Shown here: positions 49,923 to 58,940 of the stretch, in pieces | How the letters are laid out: each line of letters begins with the position of its first letter | How positions within the stretch are numbered: position 1 is the stretch's first letter | Source: Natronoglomus mannanivorans | Lineage (GTDB): Archaea; Halobacteriota; Halobacteria; Halobacteriales; Natrialbaceae | DNA length: 64,000 bases | NCBI GenBank assembly: GCA_025517485.1 | Contig: JAOPKB010000016.1 | Coordinates: 62,001-126,000 of the forward strand | Reading direction: 5' to 3' | The notes under the pieces: model-generated | Told to the model about the DNA's origin: nothing | Seen by the model: the letters and a program-made list of their open reading frames with translations, nothing else | Database searches by the model: none | Position numbers and translations under genes: made by a program

Positions 49923-51182
49923 ATGACCGACCTCGCCGACTCGCCGCTGGTTCGTCGTCTCGCCGACTGGGACGACGACCGCCTCGAGTCTCTGGCCGAC
50001 GAGTACGACACGCCGCTGTACGTGATGGACCTCGATCGCGTCACGGAGAACTACGCGCGCTTTTCGGCCGCGTTCCCCGACGCCCACGTGATGTACGCCG
50101 CGAAAGCTCACACCGGGAAGGCGGTTCTCGAGGCCGTCCTCGAGGCCGGTGGGGACATCGAGTGTGCGGCGTGGGGCGAACTCCAGCGCTCGATCGACGC
50201 GGGCGCGGACCCGAACACGCTGCAGTACACGGCGGTGAACCCGCCGGATCACGATCTCGACTACGCCGTGGACCTGGCCGCCGAGAACCCCGGCCTGACG
50301 ATCACCATCGGCGCGAGGGACACGCTCGACCGCCTCGCAGAGCGGGACTACGACGGTCGGATCGCAATCCGGATCAACCCCGGCATCGGGACGGGCCACC
50401 ACGAGAAGGTCGCGACCGGGGCCGACGCGAAGTTCGGGATTCCCTACGACGAGGTCCCCGAAGTGGCCGACCGCGTCCGCAGGGAATTCGACCTCGTGGG
50501 CATCCACGCCCACGCCGGCAGCGGCGTCCTCACCGACGGTCTCGAGGATCACTGCCGAGCGATCTCCCGCGTCGGCGAGATGGCCCGCCGGGTCGGCGAC
50601 GACGAACTGGAGTTCGTCGACGTCGGCGGCGGCTACGGCGTCCCCTATCGCGAGGACGAGGAGCCCCTGGACCTCGAGAAGACCGCGGACATGGTCCGCG
50701 AGGCGGTCGGCGACCTCGACGCGACGCTGAAACTCGAGCCCGGCCGGTACATCGTCGCCGACGCGGGGCTCATTTTGAGCACCGTCAACACGGTAAAGGA
50801 GGCCCCGGACACCACCGTCGTCGGCATCGACGCGAGCCTGGCGACGCTGATCCGGCCGGCGATGTTCGGCTCTTACCACCCGATGCGAAACGTCAGCGCA
50901 CCCGACAGGGAGCCCCATCCCGTCACCGTCGGCGGCCCGGTCTGTACCAGCGCGGACGTCTTCGCTCACGACCGGCCGATCGCCCGGCCGGAGCGCGAGG
51001 ACGTGATCGCAATCGGCAACGCCGGCTCCTACGGCTACGAACTCGCCAGCCAGTTCCACTCCCAGCCCAGACCCGCGGAGGTCGCCATCGAGGACGGCGA
51101 CAGTCGTGTGGTTCGGCGCCGGGAGTCACTCGAGGACGTGACGCGCGTCGAGCGAGAGGCGGACGCGACTGGCGATCGATGA
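49923..51182 (+). CDS. lysA: Diaminopimelate decarboxylase
   Basis: A 419-residue PLP-dependent fold-type III decarboxylase making L-lysine from meso-diaminopimelate. HVMYAAKAHTGKAV has the cofactor Lys, GIHAHAGSGVL and VDVGGGYGVPY bind phosphate, KLEPGRYIVADAG and GGPVCTSADVFA (Cys) complete the site from the other subunit. The start at 49923 is the family start; the frame is open 74 codons earlier without similarity. Its stop overlaps the dapE ATG (ATGA). Confidence 0.92.
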   Translation: MTDLADSPLVRRLADWDDDRLESLADEYDTPLYVMDLDRVTENYARFSAAFPDAHVMYAAKAHTGKAVLEAVLEAGGDIECAAWGELQRSIDAGADPNTLQYTAVNPPDHDLDYAVDLAAENPGLTITIGARDTLDRLAERDYDGRIAIRINPGIGTGHHEKVATGADAKFGIPYDEVPEVADRVRREFDLVGIHAHAGSGVLTDGLEDHCRAISRVGEMARRVGDDELEFVDVGGGYGVPYREDEEPLDLEKTADMVREAVGDLDATLKLEPGRYIVADAGLILSTVNTVKEAPDTTVVGIDASLATLIRPAMFGSYHPMRNVSAPDREPHPVTVGGPVCTSADVFAHDRPIARPEREDVIAIGNAGSYGYELASQFHSQPRPAEVAIEDGDSRVVRRRESLEDVTRVEREADATGDR

Positions 51183-52300
51183 CCGCGACCGCCGAGTTCG
51201 ACCTCGAGCGCTTTCACGCCGAGGCCGTGCAGACGCCCTCCCATCACGAGGAGGGCGTCGAGAAGATGCGAGCGTTGCTCTGCGAGACGCTTCGCGAAGC
51301 GGGCCACGAACCGCGAGTCGACGAACTGGGCAACGTGCTCGCGAGTCGTGGACTCGAGGAAGGTGACGACGATCTCGAGGACGAACGCGACGACCCCCAC
51401 CTCGTGCTCAACACCCACATCGACACGGTCGCACCGCACGTCCCCTACGAACGCGACGGTGACGTGGTCCGTGGGCGAGGTGCCTGCGACGCCAAGGGCC
51501 CGCTGGCGGCACTGCTGGCGACGTTCTGCCGCGTCGAACCCACCGAGGGTCGACTCACGCTCGCGATCACGTCCGACGAGGAGACCCTCCAGACGGGCGC
51601 CGAACACCTCCAGAACACGCTGTCGGCAGACGGCTACATCGTCGGCGAGCCGACCGATCTCGACGTCTGTATCGCCGCTCGAGGCCAGTGTGAAGGCACC
51701 GTCACCGTCCGGGGAGAGAGCGGACACGCCGCCAGCGTTCCCGCCGAGAACAACGCGGTTTACGCGACCGCTCGAGTGCTCGCGGCCCTCGAGCGCTACG
51801 ACGAGGACGCGGGCCCGGACGCGGATCCCGTCCTCGGAGCCCCGAAACTGACGGCGACGATGCTCGAAGCCGGCGAGGCGTCGAATCGAGTGCCAGAGGG
51901 GTGTCGAGTGACGTTCGACAGGCGATCGGTGCCGCCGGAGACGAGCGACTCGTTTCGGGAGACGTTACGAGCGTATCTCGAGGAGCAACTCCCGGACGTC
52001 GAACTCGCCGTCGACCTCATCCGACCGGACACGCCGTTTCCGGACGCGTTCGTAACCGATTCGGAGGACGAACTCGTTCAGATCTTGCAGGCAGAAAGCG
52101 GCGGCGACGTTCGAGCGTTCGGCGCGGCGACCGAGGCCTCTTACTTCGCGAAAGACGCACCGACCGTCGTCTTTGGCCCGGGCGTGCTGGCCGACGACGA
52201 AGGGGCGGTCGCCCACGCCGAACGCGAATACGTCCGACTCGAGGACGTCGAACGCGCCGGCGAGATAGTCGCTGAGACGGTTCGGCGGATCGTCGGTTGA
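51179..52300 (+). CDS. dapE: M20 peptidase, probable succinyl-diaminopimelate desuccinylase
   Basis: A 373-residue metallohydrolase of family M20A. LNTHIDTVAPH, GRGACDAKGPLAALLA and AITSDEETLQTGAEHL carry the metal and catalytic residues, GESGHAASVPAENNAV lies in the dimer domain, and FGPGVLADDEGAVAHAERE near the end has the last His. Place after lysA with a 4-nt overlap argues for N-succinyl-LL-diaminopimelate desuccinylase; LysK- and ArgE-type activities cannot be excluded from sequence. The much longer open frame reaching back to 49745 is only read-through of the lysA shadow frame. Confidence 0.87.
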   Translation: MTATAEFDLERFHAEAVQTPSHHEEGVEKMRALLCETLREAGHEPRVDELGNVLASRGLEEGDDDLEDERDDPHLVLNTHIDTVAPHVPYERDGDVVRGRGACDAKGPLAALLATFCRVEPTEGRLTLAITSDEETLQTGAEHLQNTLSADGYIVGEPTDLDVCIAARGQCEGTVTVRGESGHAASVPAENNAVYATARVLAALERYDEDAGPDADPVLGAPKLTATMLEAGEASNRVPEGCRVTFDRRSVPPETSDSFRETLRAYLEEQLPDVELAVDLIRPDTPFPDAFVTDSEDELVQILQAESGGDVRAFGAATEASYFAKDAPTVVFGPGVLADDEGAVAHAEREYVRLEDVERAGEIVAETVRRIVG

Positions 52301-52387
52301 CGCCATCGGTGGGTGTCGGTCTGTTTCGGACTCGGCGACTCGACTCGAGAGTCGGTGTGTGATCGGGATCGGAACCGAGACCGGCCG

Positions 52388-53731
52388 TCACGTCGTATCC
52401 AGATCTAGTCGAGAGAGCGCCCAGTCTCCCGGTGTACTGTCCTCGACGGCAGTCTCCGGGCCGACCTCACGTGCGAGCAACGACCGGGTCGACGGTTGAA
52501 TGACCGACGAGAGCGGGCGTCGTGTGTCGGGATAGAACAGGTATCGCAGCGGCGAGGGGAGCGTGTCTCCGAACGCGGTGACGAAACTCCGATCGCTGTA
52601 CTCGGCGAGTACGTCGACGAGGAGTCGTTCGAGTGCGTTCGGGTGAGTGTCGATCGACCGCGGGAGCGAGTCGACGATCCGAACGTAGTCGTCGACCGGC
52701 GAGACGATCAGCGCGGCGACCGGCGTCCCCTCCCAGCGGGCGACGTACGTGACGTACTCTTGGGTCGGATTCTGGAGTCGCCAGCGGTAGAACGCCGCCG
52801 TTCGGTTCGCGTGGGCGGCGTCGGGAATCGAACGCCGATAGATGGACTCGAGTGTCTTCGCCGGTGGCGTGTCGTGGCGCTCGACGGTCACGCCGGGTGT
52901 GGACGTGGTGACCAGTCGGTCACGGACGCGATGGGCGCCGGCTGTCGTTGTCCCGAGGGCGCGGTCGACCGCCGCGATCGACTGTCCGTCGAAGACGTCG
53001 ATCGGGAAGCGGGTGGTATTGGTACCGGTAGTGTGCGTGGTCGTTCTGGTCGTCGACGTGGAGTTGGAGTTGGTGTCGGTGTCGGAAGAGGAAGAAGAGG
53101 TCCCATCGAAATCGGACTCGGCGGTCGAAGGGGACAACCGCGAACTGACGAGCGTGCTCAGTGCGGCGACCGGGTTCTGGGGTCGGTAATACATCGGGAC
53201 GGTTCCGATTTCACGCCAGCCGTGCTTGAGATTCCCCGGCTTCGAGTTCGCGTTCGGGAAGTTGAAGAAAAACGAGGGAGTGCCGTCGCTGTATCGGTCG
53301 AGTGCGTACTCGTTCATCCGACTGAAGAGACCACGTCGCTGGTGGTCCGGATGGACCATCGTATCACACGGCTGGAACGCGATGCGGGTCTCGCCGTCGA
53401 TCCGCATCTCCATCGGGAAAAACGAGCGACAGCCGACGAGCGTGTCGTTCTGTTCGGCGACGACGATCGGGACGTGATCGACGTAGGGATTCTCCTCGTA
53501 CTTCCAGTCGAACCAGCGAGTGCCACGATCACGATCGAAGACGGTACCGTACAGCGACAGAAACGACGCTCTGTCACCGTCTCGGAACTGACGAACGGAA
53601 TACGACTTCGATCGCGACGTGGATGTAGATCTAGATTTCTGGAACGGAATCACGATTGGGTGCTCCTCGAGGGAATCGTTTGTATTCGACCGACCGCCCT
53701 GTTCACCGTTCTCTCGACGAGGGTGCACCAT
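52388..53731 (-). CDS. GNAT-family N-acetyltransferase (Eis/DUF4422-like)
   Basis: A 447-residue protein. SYSVRQFRDGDRASFLSLYGTVFDRD begins a GNAT domain, and the acetyl-CoA loop is probably HPDHQRRGLFSRMNEYALD (near residues 128-146). A Ser/Thr/Asp/Asn-rich linker (about residues 215-245) separates it from a second part (YRRSIPDAAHANRTAAFYRWRLQNP, typical of haloarchaeal GNAT proteins of this size). The acceptor is unknown. The ATG at 53731 has a TATAAT-like run some 18-24 nt upstream, rather close for a TATA box. Confidence 0.78.
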   Translation of the reverse strand: MVHPRRENGEQGGRSNTNDSLEEHPIVIPFQKSRSTSTSRSKSYSVRQFRDGDRASFLSLYGTVFDRDRGTRWFDWKYEENPYVDHVPIVVAEQNDTLVGCRSFFPMEMRIDGETRIAFQPCDTMVHPDHQRRGLFSRMNEYALDRYSDGTPSFFFNFPNANSKPGNLKHGWREIGTVPMYYRPQNPVAALSTLVSSRLSPSTAESDFDGTSSSSSDTDTNSNSTSTTRTTTHTTGTNTTRFPIDVFDGQSIAAVDRALGTTTAGAHRVRDRLVTTSTPGVTVERHDTPPAKTLESIYRRSIPDAAHANRTAAFYRWRLQNPTQEYVTYVARWEGTPVAALIVSPVDDYVRIVDSLPRSIDTHPNALERLLVDVLAEYSDRSFVTAFGDTLPSPLRYLFYPDTRRPLSSVIQPSTRSLLAREVGPETAVEDSTPGDWALSRLDLDTT

Positions 53732-54269
53732 TCCACGCCCGGCAGGCCATTATAGTGACGCCTTGAACCTGCAGCCTCGATCTCTCTCCTTCCTCCGAAA
53801 ATCGTCGGTATATGGCCACCAGAGCGTTCCTGTGGCCAGATCACTCGAACGTGACACAGAGGAAATCGGTGTCGAGAGACTGGTTAGAACGCGGATACAA
53901 ATCTATCCTGTACGAGCCACTGGCCGTGGGCGCCACGGTAGGTACGTTTGCTACTGTTCGACCACTATCTGAGATTCGGAACCGGGGTCGCCACCCGAGA
54001 CTCGAGACTCGAGACTGCGTAGTACTGACTCAGACGACGTGGAAAGCGAGAGAGGCGAAAGGTGGTCGACGAGAGTGCGGAGTCCGCTCGTTCCTAGGAG
54101 ACGAGCGGCGACGGGCCGGAGCGACGCGCAGTTGTGTTGCCGGATCGACGTGAAAAGCGTCGGGTACCGGCATCTAACGATTGGCCGGAGACCACAAAAA
54201 GACAGCGGTCTGAATCGGCCGTCCCTCGTGGTACCACGGCACGCCCAGCGACGGGAGTGACGCGACACG
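53732..54269. other. Gene-free stretch upstream of the GNAT gene
   Basis: 538 bases where no frame looks convincing. It contains the GNAT promoter (ATTATA near 53750), a tandem CGAGACTCGAGACTCGAGAC (54000-54015) and an 8-bp palindrome GTGGTACCAC (54229-54238). A 113-codon frame at 53812-54153 opens with a plausible peptide but then turns into arginine-rich noise. It may be decayed coding DNA. Confidence 0.5.
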
Positions 54270-55121
54270 CTACAGTCGTCGGTCCCGTAGCGCTGGAAAC
54301 TCCTCCCGGACGCGGCCGACACGTCCCGGGTCGAGCTCTGCACTCACCAGCGTTGGCTCGTCACCGCTCGAGGCTACCGGCACGCCCCACGGATCGTAGA
54401 CGGTCGACCGACCGAGGAGCGTCGCGTCGTCGAACTCGCCGCTGCCGTTGATCGTCGCCAGATAACACTGGTTCTCGATCGCTCGCGCCTGCGAGAGCGT
54501 CTCCCAGTGTTCGATCCGTGGATAGGGCCACGCACTGGGGACGAGCAGGAGGTCGGCTCCCTCGGTGACGAGCCGACGGTAGAGTTCGGGAAATCGGAGA
54601 TCGTAGCAGGTCGTCACACCGATCGTAAACCCACCGACAGGGGCGACCTCGAGGCGGTCGCCGGGAACGAGCAGTTCGCTCTCGGCGGAGTCGTAGCCGA
54701 AGAGGTGGTGTTTGCGGTAGACGAGTACGACGTCGCCCGTCGAGTCGATCAGCGCGGCGGTGTTCGCGAGTCCCTCGTCGGCGGGCGTCTCGACCGACTC
54801 GGTCTCGGACAGATCCTCGACGATACTCCCGGCCAGCACTGCAACACCGTGATCGGCAGCCGCCTCTCGTATCCGCGTGAGCGTCTCGCCCTCGAGCGGT
54901 TCGGCCGCTCGCTGGTAGCAGTCGAACGCGAAGTAGCCGACGGTGAACAGTTCGGGGAGGGCGACGAGGTCTGTGCCCTTCTCGGCTGCGCGTTCGATCG
55001 CCTCGAGTGCGCGGTCGATGTTGCCGTCGACGTCGCCGGCCTCGACGTGAATCTGGGCGAGTGTCAGTGTGAGCGAGGGCTGTGAATCGGTCGATCGTGG
55101 CGCGTCCGGTTCGGGCGACAT
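54270..55121 (-). CDS. Carbon-nitrogen hydrolase (nitrilase family)
   Basis: A 283-residue nitrilase-superfamily amidase. The catalytic triad is visible: Glu in VALPELFTVGYF, Lys in YRKHHLFGYD and Cys in TTCYDLRFPELYRRL. It hydrolyses a small amide, as in omega-amidase or Nit1/Nit2-type enzymes; the substrate is open. The end is short (GRVREEFPALRDRRL), as in the family. Its ATG shares one base with the TAA of the SRPBCC gene (TAATG), so the two are coupled in one operon. Confidence 0.9.
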   Translation of the reverse strand: MSPEPDAPRSTDSQPSLTLTLAQIHVEAGDVDGNIDRALEAIERAAEKGTDLVALPELFTVGYFAFDCYQRAAEPLEGETLTRIREAAADHGVAVLAGSIVEDLSETESVETPADEGLANTAALIDSTGDVVLVYRKHHLFGYDSAESELLVPGDRLEVAPVGGFTIGVTTCYDLRFPELYRRLVTEGADLLLVPSAWPYPRIEHWETLSQARAIENQCYLATINGSGEFDDATLLGRSTVYDPWGVPVASSGDEPTLVSAELDPGRVGRVREEFPALRDRRL

Positions 55122-55552
55122 TACTGCGCTCGCAGCTGCGCCTCGAGTTCGGTTCGCAAGTTCTCGAGTTCGCCGTCGAGGTTCCGTTTGAAGAATCGCT
55201 CGACGCCGGGGACCTTCCCGTCGACGACGAAGCTGTTCTCGAGGCGTGTTCCGTCCTCGGTCTCGACGATCTCGTGTTCACCGGTAACGTCTAAGACCCT
55301 CGAGGAGCCGACGAACTTCACGTACTCGGGCGGTCGCCGAGTCACGTCTTCGGTCTCGACGGTGACCGTCTTGTTGACGAACGGAATCGGCAAGGCGACG
55401 TGCCAGGTCGCACGGCGTCCGTCCGGGTCGTCGACGCTGTACTCGCGAACGACGCTGATCGCTCGAGCGCGAAACTCGGGATCGGCGATGAACTCCCAGA
55501 TGCGTTCCGGTGAGGCGTCGACCTCGAAGGAACGCTCGACCCGCACAGTCAT
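55121..55552 (-). CDS. SRPBCC-family (CoxG/polyketide-cyclase-like) protein
   Basis: A 143-residue START/SRPBCC-fold protein: RVERSFEVDASPERIWEFIADPEFRARA is the first strand and helix, a beta-sheet follows with VETEDVTRRPPEYVKFVGSSRVLDVTGEHEIVE, and a long C-terminal helix closes it (RFFKRNLDGELENLRTELEAQL). The fold encloses hydrophobic ligands. Its role is unknown. It is the first gene of a two-gene unit with the nitrilase. Confidence 0.85.
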   Translation of the reverse strand: MTVRVERSFEVDASPERIWEFIADPEFRARAISVVREYSVDDPDGRRATWHVALPIPFVNKTVTVETEDVTRRPPEYVKFVGSSRVLDVTGEHEIVETEDGTRLENSFVVDGKVPGVERFFKRNLDGELENLRTELEAQLRAQ

Positions 55553-55607
55553 GCCACTAGGTAGGGAGAGTCGAGTGTAAAAAGACGGTGAAAGCGGGCG
55601 TGTGAGT

Positions 55608-55832
55608 TCAGCTTACCGTCACTTTCCACGTCGTCGAGCGGGCGCGTCCCCACTTCTCGATGTCGACCTCGTCTGATTTCTCTGCGAGGTGTGGGAGTCT
55701 CGCACCGACCTGTTTCGAAGAGAGTCCGATGGCGTCTGCGATGTTCTTCGCGCGGAAGTACTGCTCACCCCGGGCTGCGCTCTCGCGGAGGTACGAGACG
55801 ATCCGCTGCTCTTCGTCGGAGTAGTCGGTCAT
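55608..55832 (-). CDS. DUF7123-like small winged-helix protein
   Basis: A 74-residue protein with a complete small winged helix: DEEQRIVSYLRESAARGEQYFRAKNIADAIGLSSKQVGARLPHLAEKSDEVDIEKWGRARSTTWKVTV. The last stretch (WGRARSTTWKVT) is characteristic of a haloarchaeal group I know as DUF7123. It is presumably DNA-binding; the target is unknown. The start at 55832 is chosen because the frame upstream is noise. Confidence 0.75.
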   Translation of the reverse strand: MTDYSDEEQRIVSYLRESAARGEQYFRAKNIADAIGLSSKQVGARLPHLAEKSDEVDIEKWGRARSTTWKVTVS

Positions 55833-55990
55833 CGTGATGGTCGTTATTTGGTCGTTCGTCGTCTTAACTCTTGGTAGAAGGATGAGGTATGTGAGAACGT
55901 CTCCCACCCCGCCGTCGGCGGAATCAGGTGTTCGGCTCAGTCGGCTGTGATCTCGATCTGTCCGTCGATATCGACACTCGCCGTCGCCAC

Positions 55991-56179
55991 TCAGTCCCAA
56001 TGGAGGTGGATGCCGACGACCGCGAACGAGGCGAAGGCCATCGCGACCGCGAACGCCCAGCCAGCCTCAGTTTCGGGAGCAGCGACGGCCATTCCGACCG
56101 CACCGATCGTCGCAATCGCTCCGAGCAATATCGCGAATCCGATCCCTTTGTCCGTCGTGGTGTCCGCAGGTGTCGCCAT
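55991..56179 (-). CDS. Small two-helix membrane protein
   Basis: A 62-residue protein, MATPADTTTDKGIGFAILL..., with two hydrophobic segments (GIGFAILLGAIATIGAVGMAVA and GWAFAVAMAFASFAVVGIHLHW) and a short loop. Similar 60-residue haloarchaeal membrane proteins occur with no known function. It is divergent from the LEA gene. The frame opens further upstream but without hydrophobic content, so the ATG at 56179 is preferred. Confidence 0.65.
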   Translation of the reverse strand: MATPADTTTDKGIGFAILLGAIATIGAVGMAVAAPETEAGWAFAVAMAFASFAVVGIHLHWD

Positions 56180-56344
56180 ACGCCGGCGTTGTTTCGGAGG
56201 TCTCTTAAACACACTCATTCTCGAACACTGAGGCAGGGAGAGAGGTCCGGCTACCTCGTGGTCCACTCGAATCGGTCGTCTCTTCGACACCAAACGTACC
56301 ACGAAATTTATACGTCAGTGTCGACTACTGCTTTCAGATCATCG

Positions 56345-57595
56345 ATGAGTATCGGGACAGCCAAATCACTCCTCTTCGGAAGCGTGGTCCGCATCGTCGT
56401 GACGCTTACCCTCTCGCTCGTCGTCGTCGTCGGCGGCGCGTTCGCAGCCGGGATAATCGGTATTCCGGCTCTCGAGTCAATCGACAACGAGTTCGGCGAG
56501 GTGACCGACGAGCGGACCGAGATTCTGACGTCTCTGACGGTCCACAATCCGAATCCGATCGGCGCCGGTGCTGCCGAGGTCTCAGCCGAGTACACCGTCG
56601 GCATGAACGGCGTCGAAATGGCTCGCGGCGGCGGTTCCGACATCCGTCTCGAGCCGGGGACGTCGACCGAAACGTTCTCGACGCGGATGCACAACGAGCG
56701 GATTCCGGACTGGTGGGTGAGCCACATACAGAACGGTGAGGAGACCGAGGTCGTCGTCGACGCGACGGTCTCGAGCGGTGCGCTCGGGCGGAGCACGGAC
56801 GTGACCGATCGACGGACGATCGAGACGGACCTCATTTCGCAGTTCGATTCCGACGAGACGCGGCCGATCGACGCGAACAGTCCGCTCACCAGCGATCCGA
56901 TTCTCTACGTCAACAGTACCCGTGCGAACTGGGGCGAGGTCGACGAACAGACCACCGAACTCGATCTCCGATTCGACATGTACAATCCCAAGTCCCACGA
57001 CATTCCGGTCACCCGGCTCGGCTACACCATCTACATGAACGGTCTCGTCGTCGGCGACGGCGAGACGACCAGCGAGCACCTCCTGCGATCCAAGCAGGTC
57101 ACGACAGTCGACACGACAACACGCATTCAGAACACGCACCTCGACGACTGGTGGGTGACACACTTGCAAAACGGCGAAGAGACCGCCCTCCGGATCGAGT
57201 TCGACGCTCGAGTCGAACTTCCCGTGGTCGGATCGACCATCACGCTCCCACTCGAGGAACTCACCTACGAGGAGACGATCGAGACCGACATCTGGGGGAA
57301 CGAGAACGAAACCGAGTCGACGCCCGATGCGGCCGACGGCTCTTCGAACCCCGAGACTAACTTCGACGCCGGATCCGACGGATCCAGTGACGGGACCGAC
57401 ACGGCGACACCGGTTCTCGATCGGACGAACGATGGTGCCCCTCCAGTGGACAGGACGCTCGAGCGAGACGACGCGAGCGACGACGAACAGAGCGAACCGC
57501 CGGACGACGGCGGCATCCTCTCGGGACTCCCGATCTCGAGTGCGACTGACGGCCGTTTCATCGCCACCGACCGTTCGGCCTCAGTCCGTCCGTAG
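56345..57595 (+). CDS. Membrane-anchored protein with two LEA14/WHy domains
   Basis: A 416-residue protein. One N-terminal transmembrane helix (about residues 10-36) is followed by two copies of a LEA14/WHy-type beta-sandwich (about 45-150 and 190-310). The copies share motifs: IPDWWVSHIQNGEETEVVV versus LDDWWVTHLQNGEETALRI, and MNGVEMARGG versus MNGLVVGDGE. A Ser/Asp/Pro-rich tail of about 100 residues ends the chain. LEA14 proteins are linked to desiccation and osmotic stress. Here a large part is probably outside the cell on a stalk. ATTTATA lies about 35 nt before the ATG. Confidence 0.8.
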   Translation: MSIGTAKSLLFGSVVRIVVTLTLSLVVVVGGAFAAGIIGIPALESIDNEFGEVTDERTEILTSLTVHNPNPIGAGAAEVSAEYTVGMNGVEMARGGGSDIRLEPGTSTETFSTRMHNERIPDWWVSHIQNGEETEVVVDATVSSGALGRSTDVTDRRTIETDLISQFDSDETRPIDANSPLTSDPILYVNSTRANWGEVDEQTTELDLRFDMYNPKSHDIPVTRLGYTIYMNGLVVGDGETTSEHLLRSKQVTTVDTTTRIQNTHLDDWWVTHLQNGEETALRIEFDARVELPVVGSTITLPLEELTYEETIETDIWGNENETESTPDAADGSSNPETNFDAGSDGSSDGTDTATPVLDRTNDGAPPVDRTLERDDASDDEQSEPPDDGGILSGLPISSATDGRFIATDRSASVRP

Positions 57596-57717
57596 TCAGC
57601 GTTACACGCTCTCACTCGAGTCTCCCGCGGATTCGATACGTTCGTCCCGTCCCCCGTACTATCGATCATCGAACGTCCAGCGGCCGGTGACGTGTCACGG
57701 ATGATACTCGAGGACAC

Positions 57718-57772
57718 GTCGGAGTGAGTGTGACTGTGAGTACGAGTGCGAGTGTGAACGGAAGGACACGAA
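57718..57772 (+). repeat. GAGTGTGA/GTGAGTG-type simple-sequence tract
   Basis: Some 55 bases of degenerate GTGAGT/GTGTGA/CGAGTG units between the LEA gene and the PhoU gene. It closely resembles the tract at 19738-19785, including the end GAGTGTGAACG. No gene is seen in it. Confidence 0.55.
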
Positions 57773-57815
57773 CGCAGGAGCGATGAAGACTGAACCGGGC
57801 CGAAAACGGCGCCGA

Positions 57816-58847
57816 CTAGTTGATCGACATGTGCTCGGACTCCTCGTTGAGCGCGAGGTTCGCTGCGATCTCGGCATTTCGCATCGCGTATTGGGCGGTC
57901 TGCTGGAGGCTGACGAGTACCTCTCGAACCTGCAGGAGGTCCTGATTCTCCATCTCCGGCAACCCGTTGAGGATCTCACGTTCGTGATCGCTGATCTCGT
58001 GGAACAGCTGTCGGGCTTCGATCGTCCGATCGTAATCTCGAGAGACCGCCGCTTCGACGGCGATCGAGGTGATCTCGTCGACCTGTTCGGTCAACTCTCG
58101 AATCTCGCGCATCGTGGCGTTGTCCACGTTGAGCGTGTGACCTTCGGTCTCCATGACGATGTCCGCGATGTCCTCGGCGTTGTCCGCCGTGAGTTCGAGG
58201 TTCTTCGCGATCGAGCGGTAACCGATCAGCGGGAAGCCGCTGTCGAGGTCGACCGCACGCGCGAGATTCGGGTTCTGGTAGGCCGTGAAGATCAGGCGAA
58301 GCAGGAGGACGAAGATCTTGTTCGCCTGCCGCTCCCGGTTGAGCGCCCGCTGTGCGAGGTCCGGATTGCCGTGGGCCAGCGCTTTGATGGCTTCACCGCG
58401 CATCGTCCGGCCGGTTCGTTCGAGTCGCTCTAAGAGGTTGTCGAGCGTGAAGTCCTCGGGGTCGACCGAGCACCGGATGGAGATGCTCTCGGGAGTCTCC
58501 TCGATGACGCCGAGGCCCATGAGCTGCGTCTCGGCCTTGTAGACGGCGTTGATGTGTTCGGAATTGAGTGCGCCGTTCGCGTTCTCGATGCGGATGACCC
58601 GCCGACCGAGGACGTACTGGGCGACGATCGCTCGTTCGACGGCGTCGGCGTCGAGGTTGTCGGCGTGGATGATTGCCTCCGTCTCCTCGGAGTTGGCCGA
58701 CTCCGGCATGACCGTCAGCGTTCCTTTGCCGCTCATCCGGATCGACACCTCGTCCCCCTTCTCGACGTCGTGTTCGGACGCCCACTCCGCTGGAAGCGTC
58801 ATCGCCAGCGTAGAGGGTCCCAATCGCTGTACTTTCCGCGTTTCCAT
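57816..58847 (-). CDS. AbrB-PhoU phosphate-signalling regulator
   Basis: A 343-residue protein. Residues 1-48 form a SpoVT/AbrB swapped-hairpin DNA-binding domain (METRKVQRLGPSTLAMTLPAEWASEHDVEKGDEVSI). Residues about 120-335 form two PhoU three-helix repeats with the metal-binding patterns NLELTADNAEDIADIVME and HEISDHEREILN. Archaeal versions of this fusion are linked to phosphate or other stress control and can act as transcription factors. The promoter region has several symmetric motifs near the start, which may be its own binding sites. Confidence 0.85.
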   Translation of the reverse strand: METRKVQRLGPSTLAMTLPAEWASEHDVEKGDEVSIRMSGKGTLTVMPESANSEETEAIIHADNLDADAVERAIVAQYVLGRRVIRIENANGALNSEHINAVYKAETQLMGLGVIEETPESISIRCSVDPEDFTLDNLLERLERTGRTMRGEAIKALAHGNPDLAQRALNRERQANKIFVLLLRLIFTAYQNPNLARAVDLDSGFPLIGYRSIAKNLELTADNAEDIADIVMETEGHTLNVDNATMREIRELTEQVDEITSIAVEAAVSRDYDRTIEARQLFHEISDHEREILNGLPEMENQDLLQVREVLVSLQQTAQYAMRNAEIAANLALNEESEHMSIN

Positions 58848-58894
58848 ACCCTGGGATAGGGTTTAGTACCCCTTAATCTTGACTATATGGCCAT
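58848..58894 (-). promoter_or_regulatory. Promoter region of the AbrB-PhoU gene with symmetric motifs
   Basis: On the plus strand, ACCCT-GGGAT-AGGGT (58848-58862) is an inverted repeat next to the start codon, and ATGGCCAT (58887-58894) is an 8-bp palindrome around 40-47 nt upstream. Between them lies AAGATTAAG, a possible TATA box. These could be autoregulatory sites. Confidence 0.4.
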
Positions 58895-58940
58895 TATACA
58901 TGGACTACTGTGGTTATACCCCTAGGTGGTGTACTGAGAT

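Noticed and set aside
49745..51178. Apparent 851-codon frame that runs through lysA into dapE
   Set aside because: The first 478 codons are the arginine-rich shadow of lysA. The real dapE starts at the ATG at 51179 overlapping the lysA stop.
53812..54153. 113-codon plus-strand frame before the nitrilase region
   Set aside because: The first 40 residues look faintly protein-like (ERGYKSILYEPLAVG resembles glycosyltransferase tails), but the rest is arginine-rich and no motif is complete. At most a decayed fragment.
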